64,000 bases of DNA from Thereva unica. Its lineage: Eukaryota > Arthropoda > Insecta > Diptera > Therevidae. Numbering within the stretch: position 1 is the stretch's first letter; every line of letters begins with the position of its first letter. Both the position numbers and the translations under genes were made by a program. Below are positions 33,386 to 44,895 of the stretch, in pieces. Under the pieces are notes generated by a model. The model saw only the letters and a program-made list of their open reading frames with translations, searched no databases and had not been told where the DNA came from. The DNA lies in contig OX465281.1 in NCBI GenBank assembly GCA_949987705.1, forward strand, positions 81,930,543 to 81,994,542, in the 5' to 3' direction.

Positions 33386-34605
33386 AGGCCCGTGGAGACG
33401 CTAAAACATGGTACGAGTAAACATGGTACGACCAAAACCCGCAGACAGTAAGACATGTGCTAAGACCGATTTACTTAAACTCTTCAAATTTTTTGTTTGT
33501 TGTCCACTCCACGAAATCTTTATTTAAAATGACGTGTACGAGTAAATTTGGTCAAACAAGTCCGCAAATGGTAGGACATGGTATCATCAACACGAAAGTC
33601 CGCCCACGAACATCGACGGAAATCAAACCAGTTTTGATTTTATAGCCTTATGACACTGGCTTTATCGTAGGCTGAAAATGCTGCCTTGGCTAGGCTGAAA
33701 ATGACGAAATCTGTTATACTGTGGGACAGGGATAGCATGTGAGAGTAAGAGCGATTCCCTGATTATTATAACAGATAGTTGTGAGGGGAGAAGAAATCGG
33801 TTGGAAATATTTGAAATATTAAAATTTGTTATGATTAAAATTAAATTAATTGAAATTTATTGTATTTAATATTAAACATGGTCAACATTAGGTAAATTAA
33901 AATTCTTTGTTCTCTTCCTTTCAATTTGCTACTTCCTCATTACAAAATCTTGTTTGACCTAAGTCCTTGTTTCACACCGTTGAGTTTCCCGACTATTAAA
34001 TCCTTCTATACATGGAGATTTTTTAGGGCTCTGTTTATTTCTTCAAGTGAGAGTTTTTGTTTATTACTTTCAATACAAAAACGAGCGATTTTACTCCGTA
34101 GACCCAATTATAAAAATTTACCCTTCAATAAGATATTATTTATTCTGACTTCAATTTTATTTGCTGCCACTTCAATTATAATTATTTCAATTTATTACTT
34201 CAATTTATTTTGATTCTCACTCACTGTTATAAAAAGTCTAGAGATGTAGCAAACTGTTATAAAAAGCATAGAAAAAAGAACATGAATTTCATTCTTTTCC
34301 TATGCTTTTTATAAAAGTTTTCTAGACTTTTTATAACACTTAAAATTCAGCCAAGAAAAGTTTGAGTATATTCCTCTCACTCTTACATATGGGTAAATCT
34401 CATTTGAATTTTTTCTTTCAGTTTTCAGCCTAGCCAAGGCAGTATTTTCAGCCTACGATGAAGCCAGTGTCATAAGGCTATTAGTCGGACCGTTGGTCGG
34501 ACCAAAAATTGGTACGCGTACCGGCCCATACACGGCTACTATCATCTCGAACATGGTCCCTGTACCATGTTTACTCGTACCATGTTTTAGCGTCTCCACG
34601 GGCCT
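33386..34605. mobile_element. PIF/Harbinger-like non-autonomous transposon
   Basis: The 1220-bp element is bounded by AGGCCCGTGGAGACGCTAAA and its inverse, with ~46 bp of nearly perfect terminal inverted repeat. A second inverted block lies inside (TATAGCCTTATGACACTGGC at ~33640, reversed at ~34470). The flanks are TAA on both sides (33383-33385, 34606-34608), matching the TWA duplications of PIF/Harbinger elements. No transposase is seen; a 95-codon ORF at 33926-34213 is unrecognised. Confidence 0.8.
34227..34343. repeat. Nested hairpin within the Harbinger-like element
   Basis: TGTTATAAAAAGTCTAGA ... TGTTATAAAAAGCATAG is mirrored by CTATGCTTTTTATAA ... TCTAGACTTTTTATAACA. The double-stepped inverted repeat is ~117 bp with an AT loop, probably a small nested MITE. 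Confidence 0.8.
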
Positions 34606-34689
34606 TAAGAAAAATGGTTTTCGTGACCTTTGAGCCTCCGTTACTTCAGTTGGCTTTATGGACTTTTGGGAAATTATTGGTGACCTCAA

Positions 34690-35110
34690 AATAAAGAAAA
34701 TCCCTAGTTTGCTTAGTTCAAATCTTGTAACTGAATTTTGACCCACTTTCATATAACCGATGAAGTTCAAATTAAGTTCATATGTATAGTTCGCGTGACA
34801 AAGCAATCTGGCCGGTTTTTATGAAATTCGAGTTTAAAGATTTTAATTTTTATTACTTAGTTTGTTTGGATCAAATCTTGTGTCTGAATTTTGACTTTTG
34901 ACTAACTTTCATGTAACCAATGAACTGCAAATTTTGCACATATGCATAGTTCTCGTGACAATGAAATCTGACCATTCTATAGATAGATCAAGATGGCGGT
35001 TTCAGGATGGCGGCCGAATTTTGCAATTGTGTTCCCCGACGCCCGACAAAATGAAAGGGTATGACAAGTACAACACAATTAGCTGTGTGGCGTCATTTCA
35101 AATTCAATAA
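34690..35110 (+). repeat. Repeat D (left copy)
   Basis: TTTCATGTAACC, CATATGCATAGTTCTCGTGA, GATCAAGATGGCGG and AAAGGGTATGACAAGT match in reverse the segment 37660-37885. A further partial tandem copy lies at 34715-34800. The class is unknown. Confidence 0.6.
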
Positions 35111-36549
35111 GGTGGATGCCCCTAGATGGCATACAAAATTTTCTTATCTAACATCCTGATATGGGTACCAAATGAAAGGGTTCCTGAGAAGAACGAAAAT
35201 GACAGATCAGCACTTTTTTGAGAGAGAGTTGTTTCCCACGTCCTGGAAATGGAAGCTCATCCCGGAATTTCCAGTATTTCCAAAACATTTGGCCAGGTCA
35301 AGTCTGACAAGTCATTTACATTGAATAGTTTTGCTCATATCTCCTGCAACGTTCGAATTTGTAAATGAATTCATTTACTTCCAAGTATATCGTTATTTGA
35401 ACTAATTACTCTCAGCAGTAGTTTGGCACCAGGTCTAGTACTAGCCAATTTCCCACTACAACTAAAACTATTACTATTTTCTAAGTAGAAAATTTATTTA
35501 TATTGTACTAGCAAAAACCCGAATGCGTTGCAACGCCTTTTAATAAAAAGAATTGTGTTTGCGTCCGTGATAAGATAAGGGTATCACGAAACAAAAACCA
35601 AATCTGCAAAACATGATTTTAGGTGCATAAAAAAATTTAGATACCTACATATAAAAAATATATTACCTACAAATTTTTTAAAATTAGAGGTTGATTACCA
35701 TTTATCGGAAAAGTTTGGTACTTCGTGCACAACGGACACTTAGCCAGTCATATTCAGAATACATCTCGTGCGCGTAGATTTTGACTTTCCCAGATAATTG
35801 GCACCTGTGCAGCACTTGCTCCTTCACAATTTTTTCCCTAAAAAGCTCTAAAAACGGTCATCAATTTTACAAAATTTCCGTCTATCGTGCAGCCCAAAAA
35901 TGCACAATTTGGCGCCCCGAAAAAAATCGAATAAATGCATTTCGGCTTGAGACGAACATTGGAAACATTATAAGACGACACTACTGATTTGCTCCTGTAA
36001 AGGGCCGTTTCTGTTTCCCGTTTTCGTATTTTGTCGTTTTATGTTTTAGCAGCTGGTCACACTGCCCGCACGGCACTGGCAATACAAAAATGTGCAAACT
36101 AACGCAAGGATAGCAATTAACTGTAACGGTTGTTAATAAACGATGCTCGGTGTTGCACTTGTGAGTAATACAACTTTTCAGGTATTACTGAGTTGATTCG
36201 ACTTAGTTGAGTCATCATTAATCTCAGAACATTTCCTACGTTGAGGAGAATAGTACTGAATTCTGAATTTTCCGATTGCCGTCTCATATTTTGTTTTAAA
36301 TTTCGTTTTTCAATCTGTTCCTAAATGAGTGATGAGACGCGCATTAATTTCATCGACTTGGGTATCTGTCGGGACAACTGGCAATTTTGGCCTAAAATCT
36401 ATGCCAACAAAACAGTTACTCAGCAAAATAATTGGTTATTACTTATGAAACTTGGATTGTTCTGTTAACGGCTTCAATAAATACTATATTTACCGTGGTA
36501 CATTCATCCCTTTCCCAGACAGCCATACTGTCGACAGTCTATGTTCATC

Positions 36550-36910
36550 GTATAGAGTGCAATATCGAACAGCAGCTCTAGTCGGGGAGGAAAGAACTGC
36601 CACAGCCTATCCGCGATATTTTTAGTCCACCTACTCCCAACCATTTCTACCGCGACTTTGATATCAGGGCATCGAGAAACAACTCGCTTGAGTGTTATGC
36701 CTCATGGAACGGGTTGAATCTCATCAACCAACCGATGACATGCGCTTTTTTGGTGGAGCGGGGAAGGGCTAAGGATGGAATGTAAAGAGGAATGTAAAGA
36801 GGGAAGAAGAAAGAAGGAAAGTTATGTTGATGGGAAAGTGGAAAAGGCGAAGGACCGTGGGGCTGGCTGGGATTCGAACCTGGGACCTCTGGGATGATAG
36901 TCAGGCACCT
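36550..36910 (-). mobile_element. tRNA-derived SINE, copy 3
   Basis: On the minus strand the head lacks its first ~30 bases and begins AGGTGCCTGACTATCATCCC, with B box GGTTCGAATCC at 36880-36870. The body and tail match copies 1 and 2. It lies inside Helitron copy 2. Confidence 0.8.
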
Positions 36911-37659
36911 ATTTGGGCCAATATGAGATTAATTAAGAAAGTCATGCCAGTGACTCCTGGTGGGTCTTAAAACTTGACCCGTATTGACACTGTTGATGAT
37001 GCGTTTGTTCATTGTGTTCCATATTTTCTCTGTTTAAATTATCTTCATATCCATGAATTATTTGTGGAAATGGCAAACCATAATGATCCCTAGTATTGAA
37101 AGAACAATATTTCGCAGTGACACCATTTCATTCTCGTGTAGACTGTAAAATTATATTCTTTTTGCCAATAAACAAATATTTAGGGATATAAATGTATCAT
37201 ATTATAGGTGAGTATCTGTATTCATTGCATAATTTGTTATCCTTTCTAATAAATATTTTTGTATCACATGATTGATTTACAGGGATTTCGTTTACGTAGT
37301 CTGTTCATTATGGTGACCTATTTGCTCTGTTGCAGGCCTCGGTAATAGGCAACCCTTACCACACAACTCCTACCAAAAAGAAAAAGGCGTAATACGTCAA
37401 CTTTGGCGAACCTAAATATTTAGATAGAGCCATTTGAGGCCTAGAATTGGGGAATGAAAAACAGTCTTCACTCGTTTTTTTTCGCCTATGTTTTCAAGTT
37501 TTCGGACTAATCGGAAAACTGTTTACCTATATTCTTATTTTATTAACACCGGAACTTTTCTCGATCGCCCTATTTGATATCGATTTCGAGTGGGTTGTAA
37601 AGAAAAAGGTAGCCCGCCATTTTGTATTGGCCCGCCATTTAGCATTTTGAATGATGCCA

Positions 37660-37885
37660 ATCCACTAATTGCACTCTACTTGTCATACCCTTTCATTTGA
37701 AACCCATGACGGGGCTCGGGGAACATAATTGCAAAATACCGGCGCCATCTTGGAGCCGCCATTTTGATCTTTTTACTAAAGTGCAGTATGCATTGTCACG
37801 CGAACTATACATATGGGCAAAATTTGTGGTTCGGTTACATGAAAGTGGGTCAAAATTAAGTTGCAAGAGGTGTAGAACGATAAAA
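37660..37885 (-). repeat. Repeat D (right copy, inverted)
   Basis: ACTTGTCATACCCTTTCATT, GCCGCCATTTTGATC, TCACGCGAACTATACATATG and GGTTACATGAAAGTGGGTC mirror the segment at 34690-35110. Diverged. Confidence 0.6.
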
Positions 37886-38842
37886 ACGGTCAAAACTCGT
37901 ATTATCCTACTAATCAATTAATTAAAACTAGTTGGGATGTGGGTTTGACCCCTTCGGTCCACACGATTAACTTCCCAATATGGTGAACGAGGATGGCATA
38001 AACTGACTTCTTACAAAATAGTTATACTTTTAGCACTAATGGAAAATTGGCTAGTATCAGAACTGATGACAAAGCAATCCCGAGAGAAGCTAGTTCAAAT
38101 AACTAGAGAATTTGTTTTTCCTGAAATTTAGCAAACAAACATTTCCTCCGTATTTCGTTCGCTGCACTAAAACGGGTGTTCAAATTCGTATTGAGCGTGC
38201 TGAAGCGCCGTTAACAAACTAGAAACCGAACGGCTTCATTTGTTAATTCCAAAGCTTTCTGGAGATATTAGCAAAACTGTAACTGTAAAGTACTTGTCAG
38301 ACTTGACCAAAAAGAACGACGCTTCGAACGGCACCTCAAGTAAGTCAATATCTTTCGTGGTTCGGGCGATATCGTGCACGTACAAAAATCACTTACGCCG
38401 CTTAAATAAAAAAACGGCTCGACCGAATTTTATGAAAATCTTTTCAGATCATATTTTGGTTAATACGCTTCGAACGACACCTCAACGAATTCGATATTTT
38501 TTTGTTCGCGCGATATCGTGCAGGAAAAAATGACCCCATACGTACGCACACACACATACTTCCTCCCAATATTTTTGCTTAAAATGCTCCTGGGACCTTG
38601 AAAGATGAAAATATGTTGAAAATTTCGATTTCGATTTTCGGACCGATTACAATAACTTTCTATACTGGGAAGTTATAAAAAAACTAATTAAAATAGCGAA
38701 AAACGGAAAATTACTTCCACCTGTTGGGGTATCTATGCATCTACAAAAAAATCAGATTTCTATGTTTTCTAGTTTGGCTCCAACGCATAAGGGTACGCAT
38801 AAGCAGACACACCCTTCTTTTTATTAATATAGATAATAGATA

Positions 38843-39307
38843 GGGCACTTTCGAAAATTCACCATGGTAGCTACCGGTTGAACCAGCAGCTAATTTACCA
38901 TGTTCGAATATTGATCACTTACCATAAGTTACCACTCACCATGTTCGAATATTCACCGGTAAAGTAACCGCAGTCTCACCATAGGAACCATATTCGTGTG
39001 ATGGTTGAAGTGGTAGTTTGAAAAATATTTATTTTTTTGACATTACGATAGTTTTTAGATTTCGGATTTTTTTAGAGTGGGTATTTTCTATGATGTGTGA
39101 TATAAATGGAGCAGTAAATTTGTAGATATTTTTAAACAAATCTTGTACATGAAAAAAAAAACACAATGTCAAATTTTCGTTCGAAAATTAACCACTTAAC
39201 CACATCTATCAGTCGGTAAAAACTAATCACACTAACCCTGATCAGCTTACCAATATGGTACCGTCACCAAAAAGGTAGCTACCACTGGTGAATTCTCGAA
39301 AGTGCCC
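38843..39307. mobile_element. MITE (465 bp) with GGGCACTTTCG ends
   Basis: Inverted repeats GGGCACTTTCGAAAATTCAC and (reverse complement) GGGCACTTTCGAGAATTCAC extend ~38 bp through GGTAGCTACC. Flanking ATA (38840-38842 and 39308-39310) is a likely 3-bp duplication, suggesting a Harbinger- or CACTA-like family. Repeated TACCATGTTCGAATATTCACC-type motifs lie inside. It sits ten bases from the end of Helitron 2. Confidence 0.8.
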
Positions 39308-39381
39308 ATAATTATATAATATTACAAGATTTTTGCTATTGTATGAATTTGGTGTTTTTTTCTTACAATTTATTATTAAAA

Positions 39382-40215
39382 CTAGCAAAAACCCGCGTGC
39401 GTTCCTACGCCTTTTAATAAAAAAAAATTATGTGTACATAGTCCGGGATAAAAAAAGGGTATAATGAAACAAAGAACAAATCTGCAAGACATGATTTTGG
39501 ATACATAAAAAACTTTAGAGTTGACTATAAAAATATGCTACCAACAACTTTTTTTAAAATTCGAGGTTAATCATCACCTATCGGAAAACATTTGTACTAC
39601 ATGCACAATAGATACCTAGCTAATTTTATTCAGAATAGTCTTGTGCGCGTAGATTTTGACGTTCCCAGATAATTCGCACCCTGAACTTGCCCCATGGCGA
39701 ACATGGCTTGAGGAGACGAAGATTGCCAACATTCGCTTTGTTCCAGAACTCGAATGTGGGATCCCGCGGGACCAAAATTTTCCCAATTTGTGTTTCTTTA
39801 CTTTCTCATGACAGAAAAAGCGGGGAAATTTTCACTTCCCCTCGTGCAGGAATTAGCCGGAGGTTTTGAGTCCTGCGATTTCTTGCAAGTTGTCAATTGA
39901 CAATTTTTTGTGTGTGTGGGTATCTTAAAAAGCGGCATACACATAGATCATAGACAATCGACATTTATGTTATCTTCTTCTTTATTTGCAAGAAATTGCC
40001 CAAAAGTCGTTTCTTTACTTTCTGGATTTTTGACAAAATTATCCCCACCATTCAAGTAAGTATTTGCCCAACAAATTTTTGCAGGGAAAGTACTGGAACA
40101 AAGCTATTATAAGACGACTCTACTGATTTGATCATAAAAAGAACAGTTGCTGCTTCCCGTTTTCGTGTTTCGTCGGTTCCGGTCATACTGCCCGCACAGC
40201 ACAGGGGTTCCGAAT
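39382..40215 (-). mobile_element. Helitron copy 3, 3' part
   Basis: The minus-strand 3' end GGGTTTTTGCTAG followed by T lies at 39382, with a mutated hairpin (GCGTAGGAACGC). Homology to copy 2 runs to ~40215 (GTCATACTGCCCGCAC). I could not find its 5' TCTATATTAATA end, so the outer limit is uncertain. Confidence 0.7.
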
Positions 40216-40764
40216 GTTGCTTCTAAATTATAACAAAATAAATATTTCTTTAACAAATTTATTATAAGTACTATTTTTTATATATTATAAAAACCAAAGA
40301 TGTATTCCACAAACAAAAAATAAGCAAAAAACAGTGTAAATTTTGTTTATAAATATTCTCATATAAAATATAATTCTTTAACAATTGTATTAAAAATAAA
40401 CATTTTCTATTAATTTTAAAAACAAAAAATACCTATATTCCACAAACAAAAAGATGCAAAAAACAAAGTAACTAAAGTTTAAAAAAAATCAGGTGCGGTC
40501 ATGGGACCTCCGTCAGGAACGAAGTTCCTTACGATTTTTCTACAACTGCGAATAAATAAAATCCAAATAAAATCACAATTATGGTAGAGGAACACGAATT
40601 TTAAGTGGTAAAATCATTTACCTACCTTCAATAACATCAGCCGACAATAGCATGGAACCAGAAATCCGTAACTAGAAATCCGTTGAACCAGCGCGGAGCA
40701 TAATGAAGACAGCGCCAGCATGAGGCACGTCGCTCATAGTAAAGTATTCAAGAGTAAGAACAGC
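40216..40764. other. AT-rich spacer
   Basis: Contains the imperfect repeat ATTCCACAAACAAAAA..GCAAAAAAC twice (40305, 40437) and AGGAACGAAGTTCCTTA at 40516, which recurs in similar form near 41977. No gene is seen. Confidence 0.5.
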
Positions 40765-41300
40765 AGCTTTCAAGATATATAACACGTTGCGCGGATATAT
40801 ACTTTGGCCTTTCTCCGAAAGAGGTACGGAAGTTATCTTTCGAACTTGCTACTAAAAATAATCTAAAACGATCTGCTACTTGGCTCGAGAATGAGATGGC
40901 TGGTGAGGAATGGTTTCGTTCATTTATAAATGGCAACAGCAACAGGATATATGCAATGTTGATGAAACTGGCGACACTACAGTCCAAAAACCTGATAAAG
41001 TAGTAACAAGACGTGGACTACGGCAAGTAGGATCTCTTACTTCAGCTGAACGAGGCACATTAGTCATTGTTGCTTTGCAGTAAATGTTTTGGGCAATGCT
41101 ATTCCTCCTTTATTCGTATTTCCAAGGGTTCATTATCACGATCATTTTGCTAAGGACGGGCCAATAGGATCGATTTGTACTACACATCCTTCAGGCTGGA
41201 TGCAACGGGCTGACGCTGTTACAGACACACCTGCAAAAGAGGCATTTAGGCAAGAATATGAAGAAAAAAAAGACGGCTGCAAGCTAAGCGGGTAAAGAAA
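40765..41300 (+). pseudogene. Pogo/Tigger-like (DDE_1) transposase remnant
   Basis: Frames read GLSPKEVRKLSFELATKNNL, then ATWLENEMAGEEWFRSF (CENP-B/DDE linker), NVDETG, TVQKPDKVVTRRGLRQVGSL, ERGTLVIVAL, GNAIPPLFVFPRVHYHDHF and SGWMQ. NVDETG holds the first catalytic aspartate of the DDE_1 domain. The remainder of the catalytic core after SGWMQ is deleted, and joined residues at 41216-41295 belong to the C-terminal part. There are several frameshifts. This is the same superfamily as 15782-16905, though not shown to be the same family. Confidence 0.85.
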
Positions 41301-42027
41301 AATCTTACTGGTGTATTTTTAACCTGTCACTACCGACCCTGGGGTGTGTTCGGTTGTGACATTTATTCATTTTTTTCTAATTTGCCTCCAAGAGTTAACC
41401 ATTGTACATTTCCTTCAGCTTACTGGCATACTTACTAAATGATGGGCGATCAAATTAAAATTGTCACAATTGTACCCATTGTACCCTAAATACTTGTAAG
41501 AAGTTATACAATTTTATTAACTTACTTTTCTAAATTTTCTAAATTTGTATAAGTCTCATTTGATGCCCTTTCCATTTTTCTAAACTTATTTTTCGCAATA
41601 ATGAAAAATTCAGCAGCAGTCACATCCAAACTAATTCCAAGGTTTGCTATGTTTGACATTACAGTTAATAATCGTACTTGTAGCTTGATTTTGAAAGGTA
41701 TTCCATTCATTTCAATAAAAAAGCATAAGCATCTATCCTCGATAATGACCAATGCAAAAAGTGTGCACGTTCGTCATGCATGACACTTTGCATTATCATT
41801 TCTTCCTATAGCTATCGCTGCAAATTGATTCCAATATCTAAAGAAAAACACTGCATTCTGATTTAATAAATTCACAAATTGCCTACTGGGATCGATACTC
41901 GCACGCATACATACACAAAATATCGCATTTTCTTACGTGACTATTTCTCCCAATTCACTCTACCCGCAAGCCGCGTTAAGGAACTTCGTTCCAAAAAGGT
42001 GACAAAAACAATATTTTGTTATTTTTA
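41301..42027. other. Spacer with unrecognised ORF
   Basis: A 76-codon minus ORF (41522-41752) has no domain I recognise and may be part of the neighbouring transposon. ATGCAAAAAGTGTGCACG and flanking AT-rich DNA show nothing further. Confidence 0.4.
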
Positions 42028-42845
42028 CTATTTTGTTGTTTTTAATTTGTACGTTTTCCGATAAAACCGATTTTTGGCAATTTTAAACCTCTTTTTCATT
42101 TCTTCCTGGTATTGCTCATATCCAAAAGACGCATTTTTTATGGCTTCTGCAAATAAAATACTCTAATTAACGCATTATTGAATAAATAAATAACAACTTT
42201 ACCAAAAACCATTGTATTGAACAGCTTGTAATCTTTAATTGCAGTTTTCTTTTTCCTTCCATCCCAATTAAGCTTCAATAATATTTCTTCCGAGAATAGC
42301 TTGGGGAATGTAGCAGATAAAGATGCTTTACCCACAAGCTCTTGAATGTAAAGTATCTGTAAAATGTAAAATTACTAATTAGAAAAATTAAAACAAACAA
42401 TATTAGCAAAAAAAGCGTACTATTTCGTCATGAGGTTCCTTCTTTATTAACTCCTCGCTGTTTTGAAGACTCATTACGCTTTTGATGGGGAAAATGTTAT
42501 ACCTATTACTTTGAGGGAACATTTTTCGACATATTTTTTCTAACTTTACCGTATGACTGGACAGAATTTTTTGTACATTGTCATAGTGCTCTGATATTTT
42601 ACTAACTTGGTCAGAAATTTCCGTTAACTTTTTTAGAACACCATTTGATAATTCTTATGTTGTATCTTCTATAAATGAAAAAATTAAATTGTTTTGAAAT
42701 ATTTAATTTAAAATAGTGTTTTGGACGTACCCCTATTTTCTTTATTTGATGGTGACATCATTTGACCTAACGTCGCATTGCACCTATAGACTGGTGTGGG
42801 TTGGTATGGTTCTTTTACAGAAAATATTTTTCTACCATGATCCAT
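42028..42845 (-). CDS. Four-exon gene, BEN- or DUF4806-like C-terminus (transposon passenger?)
   Basis: Exons on the minus strand: 42845-42731, 42653-42421 (or 42668-42421), 42356-42203 and 42146-42028, stop TAG at 42030-42028. All introns are GT-AG and the phases fit. The first residues are MDHGRKIFSVKEPYQPTPVY. A coiled-coil-like segment (LKKLTEISDQVSKISEHYDN) follows, then FPIKSVMSLQN, and a C-terminal domain with LFSEEILLKLNWDGRKKK and DYKLFNTMVFEAIKN. This domain resembles BEN or DUF4806 DNA-binding-type domains carried by transposon-associated genes of aphids and cnidarians; I cannot decide between them. With the upstream exon-2 acceptor an in-frame TAA appears at codon 43; with the acceptor 15 nt downstream the frame is open (~206 aa). 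It lies just 3' of a decayed transposase on the same strand. Confidence 0.65.
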
Positions 42846-42924
42846 TTTTTAGCTTTGATTAAAAACAGTTCCTTTGAAAGATTGAAACAATATGTGAAAT
42901 TGGTAATGGAACATCCCTAATATT

Positions 42925-44882
42925 CTATGTGTAGCAATGATGTAATATTGGTATAAGTACAAATTCTTCATTATAAGGTAAGCACATAACTTTGCAATAC
43001 ACATTTTCAATGGGGAATTTTTCTTTACTATTACTAATTTGACCAGCAATGCAAACTCCCAAAGCTTCCATGGAATCTACTGGCTCTGTAAAAAAGATTT
43101 TCGCATTCAAAACTCTTTTACCAAACACATAATCTTTTCCATCTGCATCTGAGGTAAATCCTTCCACTTTAATTGGAATAAAACTGTTTAAATAATAAAA
43201 ATTATTTGGTTCGAATCCGCTTAAATAGAAAAGATCGAAATTATAGTTTTTGCGCATAGATGATTTTGTGGTTATCTTTCGTAATGTTATTCTTTTTTTC
43301 CTGAATTTTTCTTCTAAATATTTTAATTCTTTCGGTAATTCTATTATGTAACTGTTCCAAGATTTGTGTCGGTTTTCTGCAGTCTTTTTTCAAAACTTGC
43401 ATATGATTTATTTATAGGAAGAAAAACTATCAACATTCCCAAAATGTTTGACACATTCAGTAAGATGAAGCAGATTATGAACATTATAGCTGACTTTGTC
43501 AAATCCGTACAAGATTGCAAAATCCTGAACGAATATTTTAAACATTTCTTGTACACAATCTAAGTTATTCTGGTATTTTTCGGGAGCAGAAATTAATTGA
43601 TATCTGATATGGAGTAGTAAATAGTAGGTATAAATCTTGATCAAGGATCTTTTTAAATAAAACAATACCAGTATAAAGAATCAGTTGGCGAAATTCGGTA
43701 GCTTTCCATCGATGAATTTCTTGAAAATTTCCCGGTATTCTGCTAAATTCCTTAGGTATAAATTTCCTGAAACATAATATTTCTTCGTCTAGCTTCTCCC
43801 TTTCACTGTCAGATAATTTTCTTCGATTATGTTTTCCTTATAATATGTTCATAATAATTTTCTTTACTACGCCTAAATCTATTAGGTGTAAGACGTCTAA
43901 GGGAAATTGCGTGATCATTCTAATATTAAGTTTTTCTAAAATATGGCTCTCAGTGGAATGAAATGTTTTCTGGTGATAACATAGATCTGTCCGATTTGCA
44001 TAATCCTAATCTTTTCTTGTAGTGCCTGCCTCCGTGCTATGAGCCAATCTATTGTTAATGTTTTCCCCTTTTTTATAGCATTTAGAGCAGCCACTTGCTG
44101 AAGTATAGCCATCAGTCCCAGTTACAAAAGCGCGTGCTGCTGTGTCGCAAGTAAACAGTCTTATTTCTAATTTAATACTTCTTCCGTCAATTTCCATTCT
44201 ATTGCTTTGAAAATTTGAACATTCCTCTACAAATTTTTCCAGATATTTGTTCACATCTTTTGGCTTAGAAGGACCGGTATATATACCAATAACAAATGGA
44301 GCTATCTCCCTATATGCCGGAAGGGCGCCTAAGATTGGCCATAGCGAGGTTAACGAACTTTTATATAAAGGGATGCCATCTATTCCTATATCAATTAAAA
44401 GAGTTTCAACTAATCCGTCTATATTTAAATTTAGCACTGAAATTGCTTTTTCAATTCCGAAGTGAAAATAGTCTCCAGGTGGAATGGGTATTCTTTCAAT
44501 ACAAGTTTTCTTTGTTTGAAGTACAGTCTTTGTACTTAACGGAACCTGCAGTCCTTCAACTGCAAGAATATTTAGAAGATCATCCGATGCTTCTCTTGAA
44601 ATTTTATGTTTAACAACCCAAGCAGCTAACTTATCCCTTAAACTATCCTTATTTGCTTTGTCAACTATATTAATTCTTTCTTGGTTTTCTTCTACAATTT
44701 CATCATCTATTGTATCTTCGTTACTGTTATTTGAATTTATTGTTTCGGTATTTCTGTTAATAGCAAAATCTACATTTGATGAACTGCTGGTACCCTCATT
44801 TCTGCTTGAAAATTTTTTTAATATTTAAATTAACAAGTCGTCGGAAATGGCGTTTTGAAATTCCTACCAATTTTCTTTCCAT
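42925..44882 (-). pseudogene. Transposase-like gene, decayed (possibly CACTA/EnSpm-related)
   Basis: The probable start is ATG at 44882-44880 (MERKLVGISKRHFRRLVNLN). A one-base shift in an A7 run (44813-44819) joins this to a long frame down to 44006. That frame has an acidic linker, LRDKLAAWVVKHKISREASD, LNLNIDGLVETLL, GIPLYKSS, WPILGALP and FVIGIYTGPSKPKDV. After a TAG at 44006-44008 the frame continues (DYANRTDLC, FPLDVLHLIDLGVVKKI) and, with further shifts, reaches VSYNVHNLLHLTECVKHFGN and FVLIPILHH. This architecture matches multi-copy transposon proteins of insects and cnidarians that I associate with CACTA/EnSpm-type transposases; the superfamily is an inference. Confidence 0.7.
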
Positions 44883-44895
44883 AATTTTCAATATA

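Larger units (their letters stand above)
35508..38833 (-). mobile_element. Helitron copy 2 (3.3 kb), with internal insertions
   Basis: The minus-strand 5' end is TCTATATTAATAAAAAG (38833) and the 3' end is GGGTTTTTGCTAG (35508), preceded by the perfect palindrome GCGTTGCAACGC (35525-35536). It is flanked by A and T as in copy 1. The last ~190 bp at the 5' side match copy 1 (21465-21654), and the first ~550 bp at the 3' side match copy 3. The interior holds SINE copy 3 and repeat D' (37660-37885). Treating it as one element rests on finding one 5' and one 3' end in the same orientation. Confidence 0.75.
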
